Of a stretch of 64,000 nucleotides of DNA, positions 43,860 through 52,973 are shown in pieces. Each line of letters begins with the position of its first letter. The stretch's first letter is position 1. A program made the translations under genes and the position numbers. Source of the DNA: Nocardia fluminea (lineage in GTDB: Bacteria; Actinomycetota; Actinomycetes; Mycobacteriales; Mycobacteriaceae); NCBI RefSeq assembly GCF_002846365.1, contig NZ_PJMW01000002.1:4836001-4900000 (forward strand), written 5' to 3'. The notes under the pieces are model-generated. The model ran no database searches. It had not been told where the DNA came from and saw only the letters and a program-made list of their open reading frames with translations.

Positions 43860-45046
43860 TGCGAGACAACTCGATTCGCCACGACCAGCACGCCGTCGCG
43901 CCATACCCGACTGATCAGGGGGACGCCGGGCCGATAGGCCAGATGCAGGTGCGAGGGGGCGTCCAGCGCGATCACGTCGGCCCGGAAGCCAGGGGAGAGG
44001 GCGCCGATATCGGTGCGGCGCAACGCCGCGGCGCCGCCCGCGGTCGCTGCCGAGACGGCCTCGTCCGGGGTCATCCGCAGCTCGCGCACGGCCAGCGCGA
44101 TACAGAACGGCAGACTCGTCGTGTAGCTGGTGCCCGGATTGCAGTCGGCTCCGAGTGCGACCGTGACCCCCGCGTCCAGCAGCGCCCTGGCATCGGGATA
44201 GCTGTTGCGCGTACAGAAGTCGGCGCCGGGCAGCAGCGTGGCCACCGTGTCGCCGCCGGCGAGCGCGTCGATGTCGGCGCGGTTCACCCGCGACACGTGA
44301 TCGACCGACGCGGCCCCGAGCTCGACGGCCAACCGCACCCCCGGTCCCTGATGCAGCTGATTGCCGTGGACGCGCGGGACCAGCCCGTGCGCGATCCCCG
44401 CGGTCAACACGGCACGCGCCTGATCGCGGTCGAAAGCGCCCTGCTCGCAGAACACATCGATCCATCGGGCATACGGCGCGCACCGCGGAATCATCTCCTC
44501 GCACACCATCGTCACGTAGTCGTCGGCCCGCCCGGCGTATTCGGGCGGTGTCACATGCGCGGCGAGCAGCGTCACCTCGTCGGTGCAGCGTGCCGCGATC
44601 TGGACGCTGCGCAGTTCGTCCGCGACCGTCTGCCCGTAACCGCTCTTGCACTCGACCGTGGTGCTGCCCGCCCGCAGCGACTCGTCCAGCAGCCGTCGCG
44701 CATTCACCGTGAGCTGCTCGTCGCTCGCCGCCCGCGTCGCCTCGATGGTCGTGCGGATGCCACCCGCCCCGTAGGGCCGTCCCGCCATCCTGGCCGTGAA
44801 TTCCTCGGCGCGATCGCCGGCGAACACCAGGTGCGCATGCGACTCGACGAATCCCGGCAGCACCGCCCGCCCGTCCAGATCGACGCCGGCGTCGGCGGCG
44901 GGCGCGGCGGCACTGTCCCCGACCCACGCCACGTGCCCGCCGTCGATCACCAGCGCCGCGGTACGCCGGATGCCCAGTGGGCCCTCGCCCAGCGCCGGAT
45001 CGTTCGTGACGAGCGTGCCGATGTTGCTCAGCACAGTGGTGGGCAC
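43856..45046 (-). CDS. hutI: imidazolonepropionase (HutI)
   Basis: A 396-residue amidohydrolase that opens imidazolonepropionate to formiminoglutamate. It has the metal-binding [18 protein letters not shown] motif near residue 65, [52 protein letters not shown], and [18 protein letters not shown] with the last metal Asp. GTG start at 45046. Its promoter region is shared with divergent hutH and contains a HutC box. Confidence 0.95.
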   Translation of the reverse strand: MPTTVLSNIGTLVTNDPALGEGPLGIRRTAALVIDGGHVAWVGDSAAAPAADAGVDLDGRAVLPGFVESHAHLVFAGDRAEEFTARMAGRPYGAGGIRTTIEATRAASDEQLTVNARRLLDESLRAGSTTVECKSGYGQTVADELRSVQIAARCTDEVTLLAAHVTPPEYAGRADDYVTMVCEEMIPRCAPYARWIDVFCEQGAFDRDQARAVLTAGIAHGLVPRVHGNQLHQGPGVRLAVELGAASVDHVSRVNRADIDALAGGDTVATLLPGADFCTRNSYPDARALLDAGVTVALGADCNPGTSYTTSLPFCIALAVRELRMTPDEAVSAATAGGAAALRRTDIGALSPGFRADVIALDAPSHLHLAYRPGVPLISRVWRDGVLVVANRVVSQ

Positions 45047-45129
45047 GCAAGTCCTCCTCGCCGCCGGTCTCGAGCACGGTGTCTGTCGAGCGTAGGCCCG
45101 TCGGATGTGTGCCAGGTCACGTAGAATAG

Positions 45130-45150
45130 GTATAGACCTGTATAGACAAG
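45130..45150. promoter_or_regulatory. HutC box between hutI and hutH
   Basis: GTATAG followed by one base and CCTGTATAGACAAG. The same arrangement, GTATAG-1-CCTGTATATACAGG, lies upstream of hutU, differing at three positions. A -10-like TAGAAT (45122-45127) for hutH precedes it; on the other strand TTGTCT and TATTCT could serve hutI. A repressor bound here would block both divergent promoters. Confidence 0.7.
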
Positions 45151-45186
45151 AACGTCAAGGATGGCCGCGGTGAGGGGAGAAGCGTC

Positions 45187-46746
45187 GTGAGTATCGAACC
45201 GGATCGGTCCGGATCGGTCGTCGTCGGTACGGGTCCGGTCTCGGCGCGGGACGTGGTCCGGGTGGCCAGGGACGGCGTCGCGGCGGTGGTGTCGGAGCAG
45301 GCCCTCGCCGCTGTCGAGGAGAGTCGTGCGCGGATCGAAGCGCTGGCCGCGAACCCGGGGCCGGTGTACGGGGTGTCGACCGGATTCGGCGCGCTCGCCG
45401 TCCGCCTTATCCCGCCCGCGTCGCGCCGGCAGTTGCAGCGCAGTCTGATTCGCTCGCACGCGGCCGGATCGGGGGCCGAGGTGGAACGGGAAGTCGTGCG
45501 CGCGCTGATGTTGCTGCGCCTGTCGACCCTGGCCACCGGCCGGACCGGGGTGCGCCCGGTGGTCGTGCGGACGGTGGCCGCGCTGCTGACGGCGGGCATC
45601 ACCCCGGTGGTCTACGAGTACGGCAGCCTCGGCTGTTCCGGTGATCTCGCGCCGCTGGCCCACGTCGGCCTCGCGGTGATCGGCGAGGGCGCCGTCCGGG
45701 ATGCCGACGGCGAGCTGCGACCTGCCGCCGAGGCCATGGCCGCCGCCGGTATCGCCCCGGTCGAGCTCGCGGAGAAGGAAGGCCTCGCGCTGATCAACGG
45801 CACCGACGGCATGCTCGGCATGTTGGTCCTCGCCTGCCACGACCTGCGGGCCCTGCTGCGGTTGGCCGATGTGACGGCCTCGATGAGTGTGGAGGGTCTG
45901 CTCGGCACCGACAAGGTCTTCGCCGCCGACCTGCAGGCACTGCGTCCGCAGCCGGGCCAGGCGATCGCGGCGGCCAATATGATGCGCGTGCTGGCGAATT
46001 CGCCGATCGTGGCAGGCCATGCCACCCCGGACTGCACCGTCGTCCAGGACGCGTACTCGTTGCGCTGCGCACCCCAGGTCGCCGGTGCCGCCCGCGACAC
46101 CCTCGACCACGCCGAACGCGTCGCAGGCCACGAATTGGCCAGTGCCGTGGACAATCCCGTCGTCACCCTCGACGGCCGTGTCGAGTCCAACGGGAACTTC
46201 CACGGCGCGCCCGTCGCCTATGTGGTGGATTTCCTGGCCATCGTGGTCGCCGATGTCGCCTCGATGAGCGAACGCCGCACCGATCGCTTCCTCGACAAGG
46301 CCCGCAACCACGGCCTGCCCCCGTTCCTGGCCCACGACCCTGGCGTCGACAGCGGCCATATGATCGCCCAGTACACCCAGGCCGCCATCGTCTCCGACCT
46401 CAAACGACTGGCCGCGCCCGCCTCGGTCGACTCGATCCCCTCCTCGGCGATGCAGGAGGACCACGTCTCGATGGGCTGGTCCGCCGCCCGCAAACTCCGC
46501 CGCGCCCTCGACGGCCTCACCCGCGTCCTGGCCATCGAAGCCCTCACCGCGGCGCGCGGATTGGACCTGCGAGCACCCCGCACCGCGGCACCCGCCACCG
46601 CCGCCGTCGTGGCCACCCTGCGCACCGCGGTCCCCGGCCCCGGCCCGGACCGCTACCTGGCACCGGAGATCGAAGCCGCGGTGCGTCTGGCGGCATCGGG
46701 GGCATTGCTCGCCGCCGCCGAGTCGGTGACCGGCCCCCTCGGTTGA
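45187..46746 (+). CDS. hutH: histidine ammonia-lyase (HutH)
   Basis: A 519-residue lyase that converts histidine to trans-urocanate and ammonia. The tripeptide that forms the MIO electrophile is Cys-Ser-Gly at residues 150-152 (YGSLGCSGDLAPLAH) rather than Ala-Ser-Gly; other actinobacterial HutH proteins, as I recall them, also have Cys here. Further markers are VYGVSTGFGALAVR, ALINGTDGMLGMLVL, QDAYSLRCAPQVAG and SSAMQEDHVSMGWSAARKL. GTG start at 45187, 37 bases after the HutC box. Convergent with helR. Confidence 0.96.
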   Translation: MSIEPDRSGSVVVGTGPVSARDVVRVARDGVAAVVSEQALAAVEESRARIEALAANPGPVYGVSTGFGALAVRLIPPASRRQLQRSLIRSHAAGSGAEVEREVVRALMLLRLSTLATGRTGVRPVVVRTVAALLTAGITPVVYEYGSLGCSGDLAPLAHVGLAVIGEGAVRDADGELRPAAEAMAAAGIAPVELAEKEGLALINGTDGMLGMLVLACHDLRALLRLADVTASMSVEGLLGTDKVFAADLQALRPQPGQAIAAANMMRVLANSPIVAGHATPDCTVVQDAYSLRCAPQVAGAARDTLDHAERVAGHELASAVDNPVVTLDGRVESNGNFHGAPVAYVVDFLAIVVADVASMSERRTDRFLDKARNHGLPPFLAHDPGVDSGHMIAQYTQAAIVSDLKRLAAPASVDSIPSSAMQEDHVSMGWSAARKLRRALDGLTRVLAIEALTAARGLDLRAPRTAAPATAAVVATLRTAVPGPGPDRYLAPEIEAAVRLAASGALLAAAESVTGPLG

Positions 46747-46826
46747 CGGTGTGCTCGTGACCGCGGCCGCGAGTCCCGGGAGCGCGATCGCACCCGCGAG
46801 GTCGAGGCGGTGGTCCCGGGAAATCG

Positions 46827-49019
46827 CTACGCCCGCAGCTGTTGCGCCGGCCGGAACCCGGTGAGGCCGCGCAGTGACGCCGGCAACGGCCCCTCGTGCA
46901 GGACACCGAGACGTTGGGTGGCGCGGGTCAGCGCGACGTAGAGTTCGGCGGCGCCGCGCGGTCCGTCGGCCAGAATCCGTTGCGGATCCACGACCAGGAC
47001 CGCGTCGAACTCGAGGCCCTTCGTCTCGGACGCGGGCACCGTCCCGGGGACCCCCGGCGGCCCGATCACGATGCTCGTTCCCGCGCGTCCCGCCTCGTCC
47101 CGGACAAATTCCTCGATCGCGGAGGGTAATTGGCCGGCGGTGATCCGACGTGACCAGGGGGCGACACCGCAGGACCGGACCGAATCCGGCGGCCGGACGT
47201 CGGGTGCGAATTCGGCGAGCACATCCGCGGCCACGGCCATGATCTCCGCCGGGGTGCGATAGTTCACGGTGAGGGAACGGTAGACCCAGCGGCCGGGGAC
47301 ATAGGGCTCCATCATCGCGCCCCAGGACGTCGCACCCGCCGCCGATCGGCGCTGCGCGAGATCGCCGACGATCGTGAAGGAGCGGCTCGGGCAGCGCCGC
47401 ATCAGCACCCGCCAGTCCATCTCCGACAGTTCCTGGGCTTCGTCGACCACCACGTGCCCGTAGGTCCACTCCCGGTCCGCCGCGGCGCGTTCGGCGAGTT
47501 CGCGGGTGTCGCGCTCGAGGAACCGTTCGGCCAGGTCTTCGCCGTAGAGCATGTCCTGGGCGAGGAGGTGGTCCTCGTCGTCCATCAGATCCTCACGGCT
47601 GACGAGGGTGTCCAGCACCCCGGCCGCGTACTCGGCCTCGGCCTTGCGCTCTCGCTCGGCGGAGTCGTCGGCGGCCTTGTCGCGGCCGAGCAGGTCGACA
47701 AGTTCGTCGAGCAGCGGCACATCCGAGACCGTCCACGCGCCACCGTCGGCCCGCCACAGCGCCTCGTCCGCGCCCGCCGCCCGCAACCGATCGTGTGACG
47801 AATACAGCTCGGACAGCACGGTTTCCGGCCGCAGTATCGGCCAGCACCGATCCAGCGCCGCGGTGAACTCGTCGTTGCCTGCGAGCTCGCCGACCAGGTC
47901 GGCGCGCAGTTGTTCCCACGCCTCGGTGTCCGCACGGGTCAGCCAGCCCTCGCCGATCCGCGCGATCGCGCGCTCGGTGAGCACATAGGTGATGATCTCG
48001 GCGAACACCGCGCGGGCCTCGTTGTGCGGCCGCCCGCTCTCGCGCGCTTCCTGCCTGGCCCACTCCGCGGTCGCGGCATCGATGCGCACCGAGACATCGG
48101 TCAGCGCGATAATCAGCGGCGCCTCGGGCAGCCGCTGGCGGTCCGCGATCGTCGCGGCGAGGACGTCGAGGATCCGCAGCGAACCCTTGTGCCGGGCGGC
48201 TTCCGGGGTGTCCTGCGCCCTCGCGCGCAGACCGGGCACGAGATCGGCGGTGGTCGCGAACACGACATTCGTCTCGCCGAGCGAGGGCAGCACATGGGCG
48301 ATGTGGTGCAGGAACGCCGGATTGGGGCCGACCACGAGCACGCCCTGGCGTTCCATCCGCCTGCGCTGGGTGTAGAGCAGATACGCGACGCGGTGCAGCG
48401 CCACCACGGTCTTCCCGGTACCAGGGCCGCCTTCGATCACGGTCACGCCGGGGTGCTCCAGGCGGATTATCTCGTCCTGTTCGGCCTGGATCGTGGCGAC
48501 GATGTCGCGCATCCCGTCCCCGCGGGGCGCGTCGACGGCCGCGAGCAGTGCGGCGTCCGTTCCGCTCTCGCTCCCGTCCGGGCGGCCGAGCACCTCATCG
48601 GTGAAATCGACCACCTGGCGGCCACGGGTATGGAACTGGCGCCGCCGGCGCATGCCCTCCGGGTTGGCGGCGGTGGCGACATAGAACGCGCGGGCCGCGG
48701 GGGCACGCCAGTCCAGGAGCAGCTGTTCCAGGTCGTTCGACTCGTCGAACAGACCGATCCGGCCGATGTAGGACCGCTCGCCCGAGACCGCGTCCAGCCG
48801 GCCGAAACACAGTCCGTTGTCGGCCACATCGAGGCGCTGTACTTCCTTGCCCAGCGCCCGCACCTCGTTGTCGCGCTCCATGGGGGAGTCGCCCTCGGCC
48901 CGCAGCGCCGCGCTGTAGCGGCCCTTCACCCGCGCCCGCTCGGCATCGAGGCGTGAGTACAACCCGGCGACATAGCTTTGCTCGGATCGGCGTTCCTGTT
49001 CGTACCCGTGCGCTGACAT
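46827..49019 (-). CDS. helR: HelR-type RNA polymerase recycling motor ATPase (HelD family)
   Basis: A 730-residue UvrD-like SF1 ATPase with the HelD layout: an N-terminal coiled arm (AGLYSRLDAERARVKGRYSA) that enters the RNA polymerase secondary channel, the YIGRIGLFDESND and LLLDWRAPAARAFY blocks, Walker A EGGPGTGKTVVALHRVAYLL near residue 200, motif II VVVDEAQELSEMDWR and motif VI ELYVALTRATQRLGVLH. Actinobacterial HelR displaces rifamycin from RNA polymerase and recycles stalled enzyme. A rifamycin-associated element upstream supports this subtype. It sits between hutH and hutU, apparently an insertion into the hut locus. Confidence 0.9.
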   Translation of the reverse strand: MSAHGYEQERRSEQSYVAGLYSRLDAERARVKGRYSAALRAEGDSPMERDNEVRALGKEVQRLDVADNGLCFGRLDAVSGERSYIGRIGLFDESNDLEQLLLDWRAPAARAFYVATAANPEGMRRRRQFHTRGRQVVDFTDEVLGRPDGSESGTDAALLAAVDAPRGDGMRDIVATIQAEQDEIIRLEHPGVTVIEGGPGTGKTVVALHRVAYLLYTQRRRMERQGVLVVGPNPAFLHHIAHVLPSLGETNVVFATTADLVPGLRARAQDTPEAARHKGSLRILDVLAATIADRQRLPEAPLIIALTDVSVRIDAATAEWARQEARESGRPHNEARAVFAEIITYVLTERAIARIGEGWLTRADTEAWEQLRADLVGELAGNDEFTAALDRCWPILRPETVLSELYSSHDRLRAAGADEALWRADGGAWTVSDVPLLDELVDLLGRDKAADDSAERERKAEAEYAAGVLDTLVSREDLMDDEDHLLAQDMLYGEDLAERFLERDTRELAERAAADREWTYGHVVVDEAQELSEMDWRVLMRRCPSRSFTIVGDLAQRRSAAGATSWGAMMEPYVPGRWVYRSLTVNYRTPAEIMAVAADVLAEFAPDVRPPDSVRSCGVAPWSRRITAGQLPSAIEEFVRDEAGRAGTSIVIGPPGVPGTVPASETKGLEFDAVLVVDPQRILADGPRGAAELYVALTRATQRLGVLHEGPLPASLRGLTGFRPAQQLRA

Positions 49020-49072
49020 AGGCCCCTAACTGTACTTTTTCCGGTGCGACCGGATGATTGTGCAGTACCCCC

Positions 49073-49092
49073 GGGGCCTTGCGGCAAGTCCC
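49073..49092. promoter_or_regulatory. rifamycin-associated element (RAE) upstream of helR
   Basis: GGGGCCTTGCGGCAAGTCCC contains the perfect dyad core CTTGCGGCAAG and closely fits the RAE consensus known from rifamycin-inducible genes of actinobacteria. It is about 15 bases upstream of the expected -35 region of helR; a -10-like TACAGT lies at 49034-49029 on the minus strand, only nine bases before the ATG. Rifamycin induction is therefore predicted. Confidence 0.8.
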
Positions 49093-49119
49093 TGTTTCCG
49101 CTATATATTGAAAGTGGAA

Positions 49120-49144
49120 AGAGCCCCGGCGATGCCGGGGCTCT
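49120..49144. terminator. hutU terminator hairpin
   Basis: AGAGCCCCGGC and GCCGGGGCTCT form a perfect 11-base stem with a three-base loop, followed by TTTCC on the minus strand, 16 bases past the hutU stop. It separates hutU from the helR promoter. Confidence 0.85.
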
Positions 49145-49160
49145 CGTCTTTTCCGGCCCG

Positions 49161-50837
49161 TCAGCCCTCCCGCATCGGAATACGCACACCACGTTCGCGG
49201 GCCACTTCGGCCGCGCGCTCGTAACCCGCGTCGACGTGTCGCATCACCCCGGTGCCCGGGTCGTTGGTCAGCACGCGCTCCAGCTTCCGCGCGGCCAGCT
49301 CGGTGCCGTCGGCGATACACACCTGGCCGGCGTGGATCGAACGGCCCATCCCGACCCCGCCACCGTGATGGATCGACACCCAGCTCGCCCCGGACGCGGT
49401 ATTGAGCAGGGCGTTGAGCAGCGGCCAGTCCGCGATCGCGTCGGAGCCGTCGGCCATCGCCTCGGTCTCGCGATAGGGGGAGGCCACCGAGCCGGAATCG
49501 AGGTGGTCGCGACCGATGGCCAGGGGAGCGGACAGCTCACCCGAGGCGACCATCTCGTTGAATCTCAGGCCCGCACGATGGCGTTCGCCGTAACCGAGCC
49601 AGCCGATCCGCGCGGGCAGACCCTCGAAGCGCACTTTCCGGCCCGCCAGGGTGATCCAGCGTCGCAGGTGGTCGTTGCCGGGGAACAGTTCCAGGATCGC
49701 GCGGTCGGTGGCGGCGATATCGGCCGGATCGCCCGAGAGCGCGACCCAGCGAAACGGACCGAGGCCCTCTTCGAAGAGCGGGCGGATGTAAGCGGGTACG
49801 AAGCCGGGAAACGCGAAGGCCCGGTCGTAGCCGCCTTGCCGGGCTTCGTCGCGAATCGAGTTCCCGTAGTCGAACACCTCCGCGCCCGCGTCCATGAATC
49901 CGACCATCGCCTCGACCTGCGCGGCCATCGACGCCTGCGCCCGCCTGGTGAACCGGACCGGATCCTTCTCCGCGAGCGTGTGCCAGTCGTCCAGGGCGAC
50001 CCCGATCGGCAGGTAGGACAGCGGATCATGGGCCGAGGTCTGGTCGGTGACGATATCCATCGGTGCACCCATGGCCAGCAGTGCGGGGAACACCTCGGCC
50101 GCGTTGCCGACCAGACCGATCGAGAGCGGCCTGCGCTCCTCGCGCGCCGCGACGGCGAGATCCAGTGCCTCGCGCAGGGTCGCGGCTTTCGTGTCGAGGT
50201 AGCCGTGGGCGATCCGCCGGTCGATGCGCGCCGGATCGCAGTCCACACACAGCGCGACACCGTCGTTCATCGTCACCGCGAGCGGCTGCGCGCCACCCAT
50301 CCCGCCGACGCCCGCCGTGAGGGTGATGGTGCCCGCGAGACTGCCGCCGAACCGTTTGCGCGCCACCGCGCCGAAGGTCTCGTAGGTGCCCTGCAGAATG
50401 CCCTGGCTGCCGATATAGATCCACGAACCGGCCGTCATCTGCCCGTACATCATCAGCCCCAGCTGCTCGAGCTTGCGGAACTCCGCCCAGTTGGCCCAGT
50501 CGCCGACGAGATTCGAATTCGCCAGCAGTACCCGCGGCGCCCACTCGTCGGTGCGGAACACCCCCACCGGCTTGCCCGACTGCACCAGCAACGTCTCGTC
50601 CGCGGCGAGGGTCTCCAGCGTGCGCACGATCGCGTCGAAGGCCGCCCAGCTGCGCACCGCCCGCCCGGTCCCGCCGTAGACGACCAGATCATCGGGGCGT
50701 TCGGCGACCTCGGGATCGAGATTGTTCATCAACAGCCGCAAGGCGCCCTCCTGCTGCCAGCCGAGGGTGCGCAGCGCGGTGCCGCGCGGCGCGGACACCG
50801 GACGTGGGCCGGAGACGGGCGGTGTCACGTCGCTCAT
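49161..50837 (-). CDS. hutU: urocanate hydratase (HutU)
   Basis: A 558-residue urocanase, which adds water to urocanate using tightly bound NAD+. Conserved blocks are [25 protein letters not shown] N-terminus, [12 protein letters not shown], the NAD-binding [47 protein letters not shown] and [17 protein letters not shown]. The start ATG at 50837 is only seven bases from a -10-like TATACT (50849-50844), suggesting a leaderless mRNA. A HutC box overlaps the promoter; hutC is divergent. Confidence 0.96.
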   Translation of the reverse strand: MSDVTPPVSGPRPVSAPRGTALRTLGWQQEGALRLLMNNLDPEVAERPDDLVVYGGTGRAVRSWAAFDAIVRTLETLAADETLLVQSGKPVGVFRTDEWAPRVLLANSNLVGDWANWAEFRKLEQLGLMMYGQMTAGSWIYIGSQGILQGTYETFGAVARKRFGGSLAGTITLTAGVGGMGGAQPLAVTMNDGVALCVDCDPARIDRRIAHGYLDTKAATLREALDLAVAAREERRPLSIGLVGNAAEVFPALLAMGAPMDIVTDQTSAHDPLSYLPIGVALDDWHTLAEKDPVRFTRRAQASMAAQVEAMVGFMDAGAEVFDYGNSIRDEARQGGYDRAFAFPGFVPAYIRPLFEEGLGPFRWVALSGDPADIAATDRAILELFPGNDHLRRWITLAGRKVRFEGLPARIGWLGYGERHRAGLRFNEMVASGELSAPLAIGRDHLDSGSVASPYRETEAMADGSDAIADWPLLNALLNTASGASWVSIHHGGGVGMGRSIHAGQVCIADGTELAARKLERVLTNDPGTGVMRHVDAGYERAAEVARERGVRIPMREG

Positions 50838-50844
50838 GCGGCCA

Positions 50845-50865
50845 GTATAGTCCTGTATATACAGG
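50845..50865. promoter_or_regulatory. HutC box between hutU and hutC
   Basis: Contains the perfect 14-base palindrome CCTGTATATACAGG (50852-50865), preceded by GTATAG, matching the box between hutI and hutH. It directly abuts the putative -10 of hutU and lies about 55 bases before hutC, so the repressor could control hutU and itself. Confidence 0.78.
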
Positions 50866-50917
50866 TGATCGCTGGGTTCGGACGCAACGTATTCTCTGGG
50901 CGAGGCGAGGAGATTCG

Positions 50918-51676
50918 GTGGTGGCGATGGCGGTAGTCGATGCGGACCTGGCCGCGCTGTACGGCGAACTCGGCAGTGAATTCGCGGCGTACGAGCGGGT
51001 CAAACAACTGATCATGGCGCAGATCAAGGCGCGCCGGTGGAACGCGGGGGAGCAGATCCCCTCGGAGAACCAGCTCGTCGCCGCGCTCGGCCTGTCCAGG
51101 ATGACCATCAACCGCGCCCTGCGTGACCTGACCGCCGACGGGGCGCTCACCCGGGTGATGGGGGTCGGCACCTTCGTCGCGGCCAGCAAGGCCACCTCTG
51201 CGCTGTTCGAGGTCCGCAATATCGCCGACGAGATCACCGGTCGCGGGCATCGTCACAGCACCGAGGTGGTGTTCGTGCGGTCCGAGGCGCCGGGTGAGGC
51301 GGACCTGGCGAATACCATGGGCGGCACGGTTTTCCACTCCCTGCTGGTGCATTTCGAGGACGGCGTGCCGATCCAGCTCGAGGATCGCTGGGTCAACCCG
51401 GCGCAGGCTCCCGACTACCTCGCCCAGGACTTCACCGCGGTCACTCCGAACGCCTACCTCAGTGCGGTCGCGCCGCTGCTGCGCGGCGAGCACGTCGTGG
51501 AAGCGGTGCGCGCCGCCGACGACGAGTGTGCGCTGCTCGGCATCGAAGCCGACGAGCCGTGTCTGCTGATCCGGCGTCGCACCTGGTCCTCGGGCGGGCT
51601 CGTCAGCGTGGCACGGCTCGTGCATCCGGGTGCGCGGAATCGGCTGGAAGGCAGCTTCGGTAGCGAACCGAGCTGA
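50918..51676 (+). CDS. hutC: histidine utilisation repressor (GntR/UTRA family)
   Basis: A 252-residue regulator: GntR winged helix near residues 20-85 ([60 protein letters not shown]) and a UTRA ligand domain ([59 protein letters not shown]). HutC proteins repress hut operons and are released by urocanate. The GTG at 50918 has AGGAG five bases upstream. Position next to hutU and the shared boxes support the assignment. Confidence 0.92.
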   Translation: MVAMAVVDADLAALYGELGSEFAAYERVKQLIMAQIKARRWNAGEQIPSENQLVAALGLSRMTINRALRDLTADGALTRVMGVGTFVAASKATSALFEVRNIADEITGRGHRHSTEVVFVRSEAPGEADLANTMGGTVFHSLLVHFEDGVPIQLEDRWVNPAQAPDYLAQDFTAVTPNAYLSAVAPLLRGEHVVEAVRAADDECALLGIEADEPCLLIRRRTWSSGGLVSVARLVHPGARNRLEGSFGSEPS

Positions 51677-52052
51677 CTTCTCGTGGAGCCCCGAAGGCGG
51701 CCCGACCTGAAACAGCTGTCGCCGCACGGCAATTGCGCTATGCGAATCTGATCAGGCGGATTGCCGAACTGATTTCATTCCGGATGGATTCACTCCTGTT
51801 AGCGGGCAGGGGTGCCGCAGAGTTGATCGCCATCCGAAAATTGTTATCCGATCTGAATAAAAAACAGCTGTGGCAAATTGGTAGTTAACGAAAAAATATG
51901 GCCTGAGCTGGACTTATGTCTCCTGCTCGGTTTTGGTTCAGTTTCGAGTTATCACTGTTTCGTGACGATGTACGCGGTTGCCCGGATCGGGGCTGTACGT
52001 TTGGGACTCGATAGTTTCGCTGTGTTCCATTCAGGTAACGGAGAGGGCGGAA
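51677..52052. other. gene-free stretch with lower GC
   Basis: These 376 bases between hutC and a small membrane-protein gene are clearly less GC-rich than the rest, with runs such as AATAAAAAAC and AACGAAAAAATA near 51860-51900 and a repeated ATCCGA. One 75-codon frame (from 51878) lacks the local codon bias and is not called. Promoters for the downstream genes probably lie here. No terminator-like hairpin after hutC was found. Confidence 0.5.
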
Positions 52053-52376
52053 ATGGCTACAGTAACGCAGCCGTCGGGGCCGCACACCATGATCTCTCGA
52101 CGTGATTTCTCCGCAGCGAAAACAGCGATGACGCCGTCGAGCCTGGTGACTCTCGGCTTGATCTTGCTGATTCCCGTGTTCATCACCGCCGGCCCGATCC
52201 TGGCCTACGCGTGGATCGCGCGCTACGACGGTGTCGGCTGGTCCGGCGGGGTGGTGTTCGGGGCGATCGCGGCCGTGGTCGTCATGTCGGTCCTCGCCTC
52301 GGCGTGGGCATTCCGCCTGGCGTGGCGGCGCGGCTCCGCCGCACACCATCGGTTCGGTTCTTCTCTCGCGCGGTAG
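52053..52376 (+). CDS. small membrane protein of unknown function
   Basis: A 107-residue protein with two hydrophobic helices (VTLGLILLIPVFITAGPILAY and VVFGAIAAVVVMSVLASAWAF) joined by a short polar loop (WIARYDGVGW), and a basic C-terminus (RLAWRRGSAAHHRFG) expected in the cytoplasm. GGAGAGGGCGG precedes the ATG. I recognise no family. The next gene starts ten bases after its stop, so the two form an operon. Confidence 0.7.
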   Translation: MATVTQPSGPHTMISRRDFSAAKTAMTPSSLVTLGLILLIPVFITAGPILAYAWIARYDGVGWSGGVVFGAIAAVVVMSVLASAWAFRLAWRRGSAAHHRFGSSLAR

Positions 52377-52385
52377 GAGGTCGAC

Positions 52386-52973
52386 ATGCAGACGCACCGA
52401 CAGGCGACGCCGCCACTCATCGAACCGCCCGTGGTCACCGCTGCCGACGAATGCACCCTGCTGCGGATCGTCGCCCGGATCGAGGCACCCCCCGTGTGGG
52501 ACTCGACCGCCGCTCGGCTGCTCGACTGCGCGCGCCGCCGGTGGCAGGGCAGGCCCGATATCGCCGACCATCCGGCCTTGCGTCGCTGGTCGCAGATCCA
52601 GGACTCCCAGCAGCGTCCCGAACAGCCGTGTCTGCGCACGCTTTTCGCCGCTTTCGCCTCCGGTTCGCTGGTCGGCGGCGATGCCTGCGCGGATCTGGCC
52701 GCCGCGGTCATGCTCCTGGCGAGCTGCCCCGCCGAAGCTGTCCGGCAGCCCGATCCGCACAACGAGCAGCACACGGTGCGCTTCTCGGTATACGGCTACC
52801 GCGAAGACGACCTTCCCCTGGCGGAGGACTTGATCCTCACCACTGTCCACGCCTGTGGCACCGTCCTGGCCCGTCGCTGCACGATCATGCGGCCCCCCGC
52901 CCGGACCGCGGCCCCGCTCGTCGACCATCCGACGCCGGACCTCTTCGTTCTCGGTAGTACTGCCGCCCGCTGA
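52386..52973 (+). CDS. hypothetical protein, 195 residues
   Basis: A soluble protein starting MQTHRQATPPLIEPPVVTAA after GGAGG at ribosome-site distance. It looks globular (LLRIVARIEAPPVWDSTAAR, FAAFASGSLVGGDACADLAA, VRFSVYGYREDDLPLAEDLI) and has several Cys residues. Third-position G/C bias agrees with a real gene. No motif or family is recognised. It is coupled to the small membrane protein upstream and precedes the gene-free leader of the terpenoid operon. Confidence 0.65.
   Translation: MQTHRQATPPLIEPPVVTAADECTLLRIVARIEAPPVWDSTAARLLDCARRRWQGRPDIADHPALRRWSQIQDSQQRPEQPCLRTLFAAFASGSLVGGDACADLAAAVMLLASCPAEAVRQPDPHNEQHTVRFSVYGYREDDLPLAEDLILTTVHACGTVLARRCTIMRPPARTAAPLVDHPTPDLFVLGSTAAR

Noticed and set aside
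51878..52105. Plus-strand frame of 75 codons in the lower-GC patch
   Set aside because: Codon use lacks the local third-position G/C bias and it overlaps the better-supported small membrane-protein gene.
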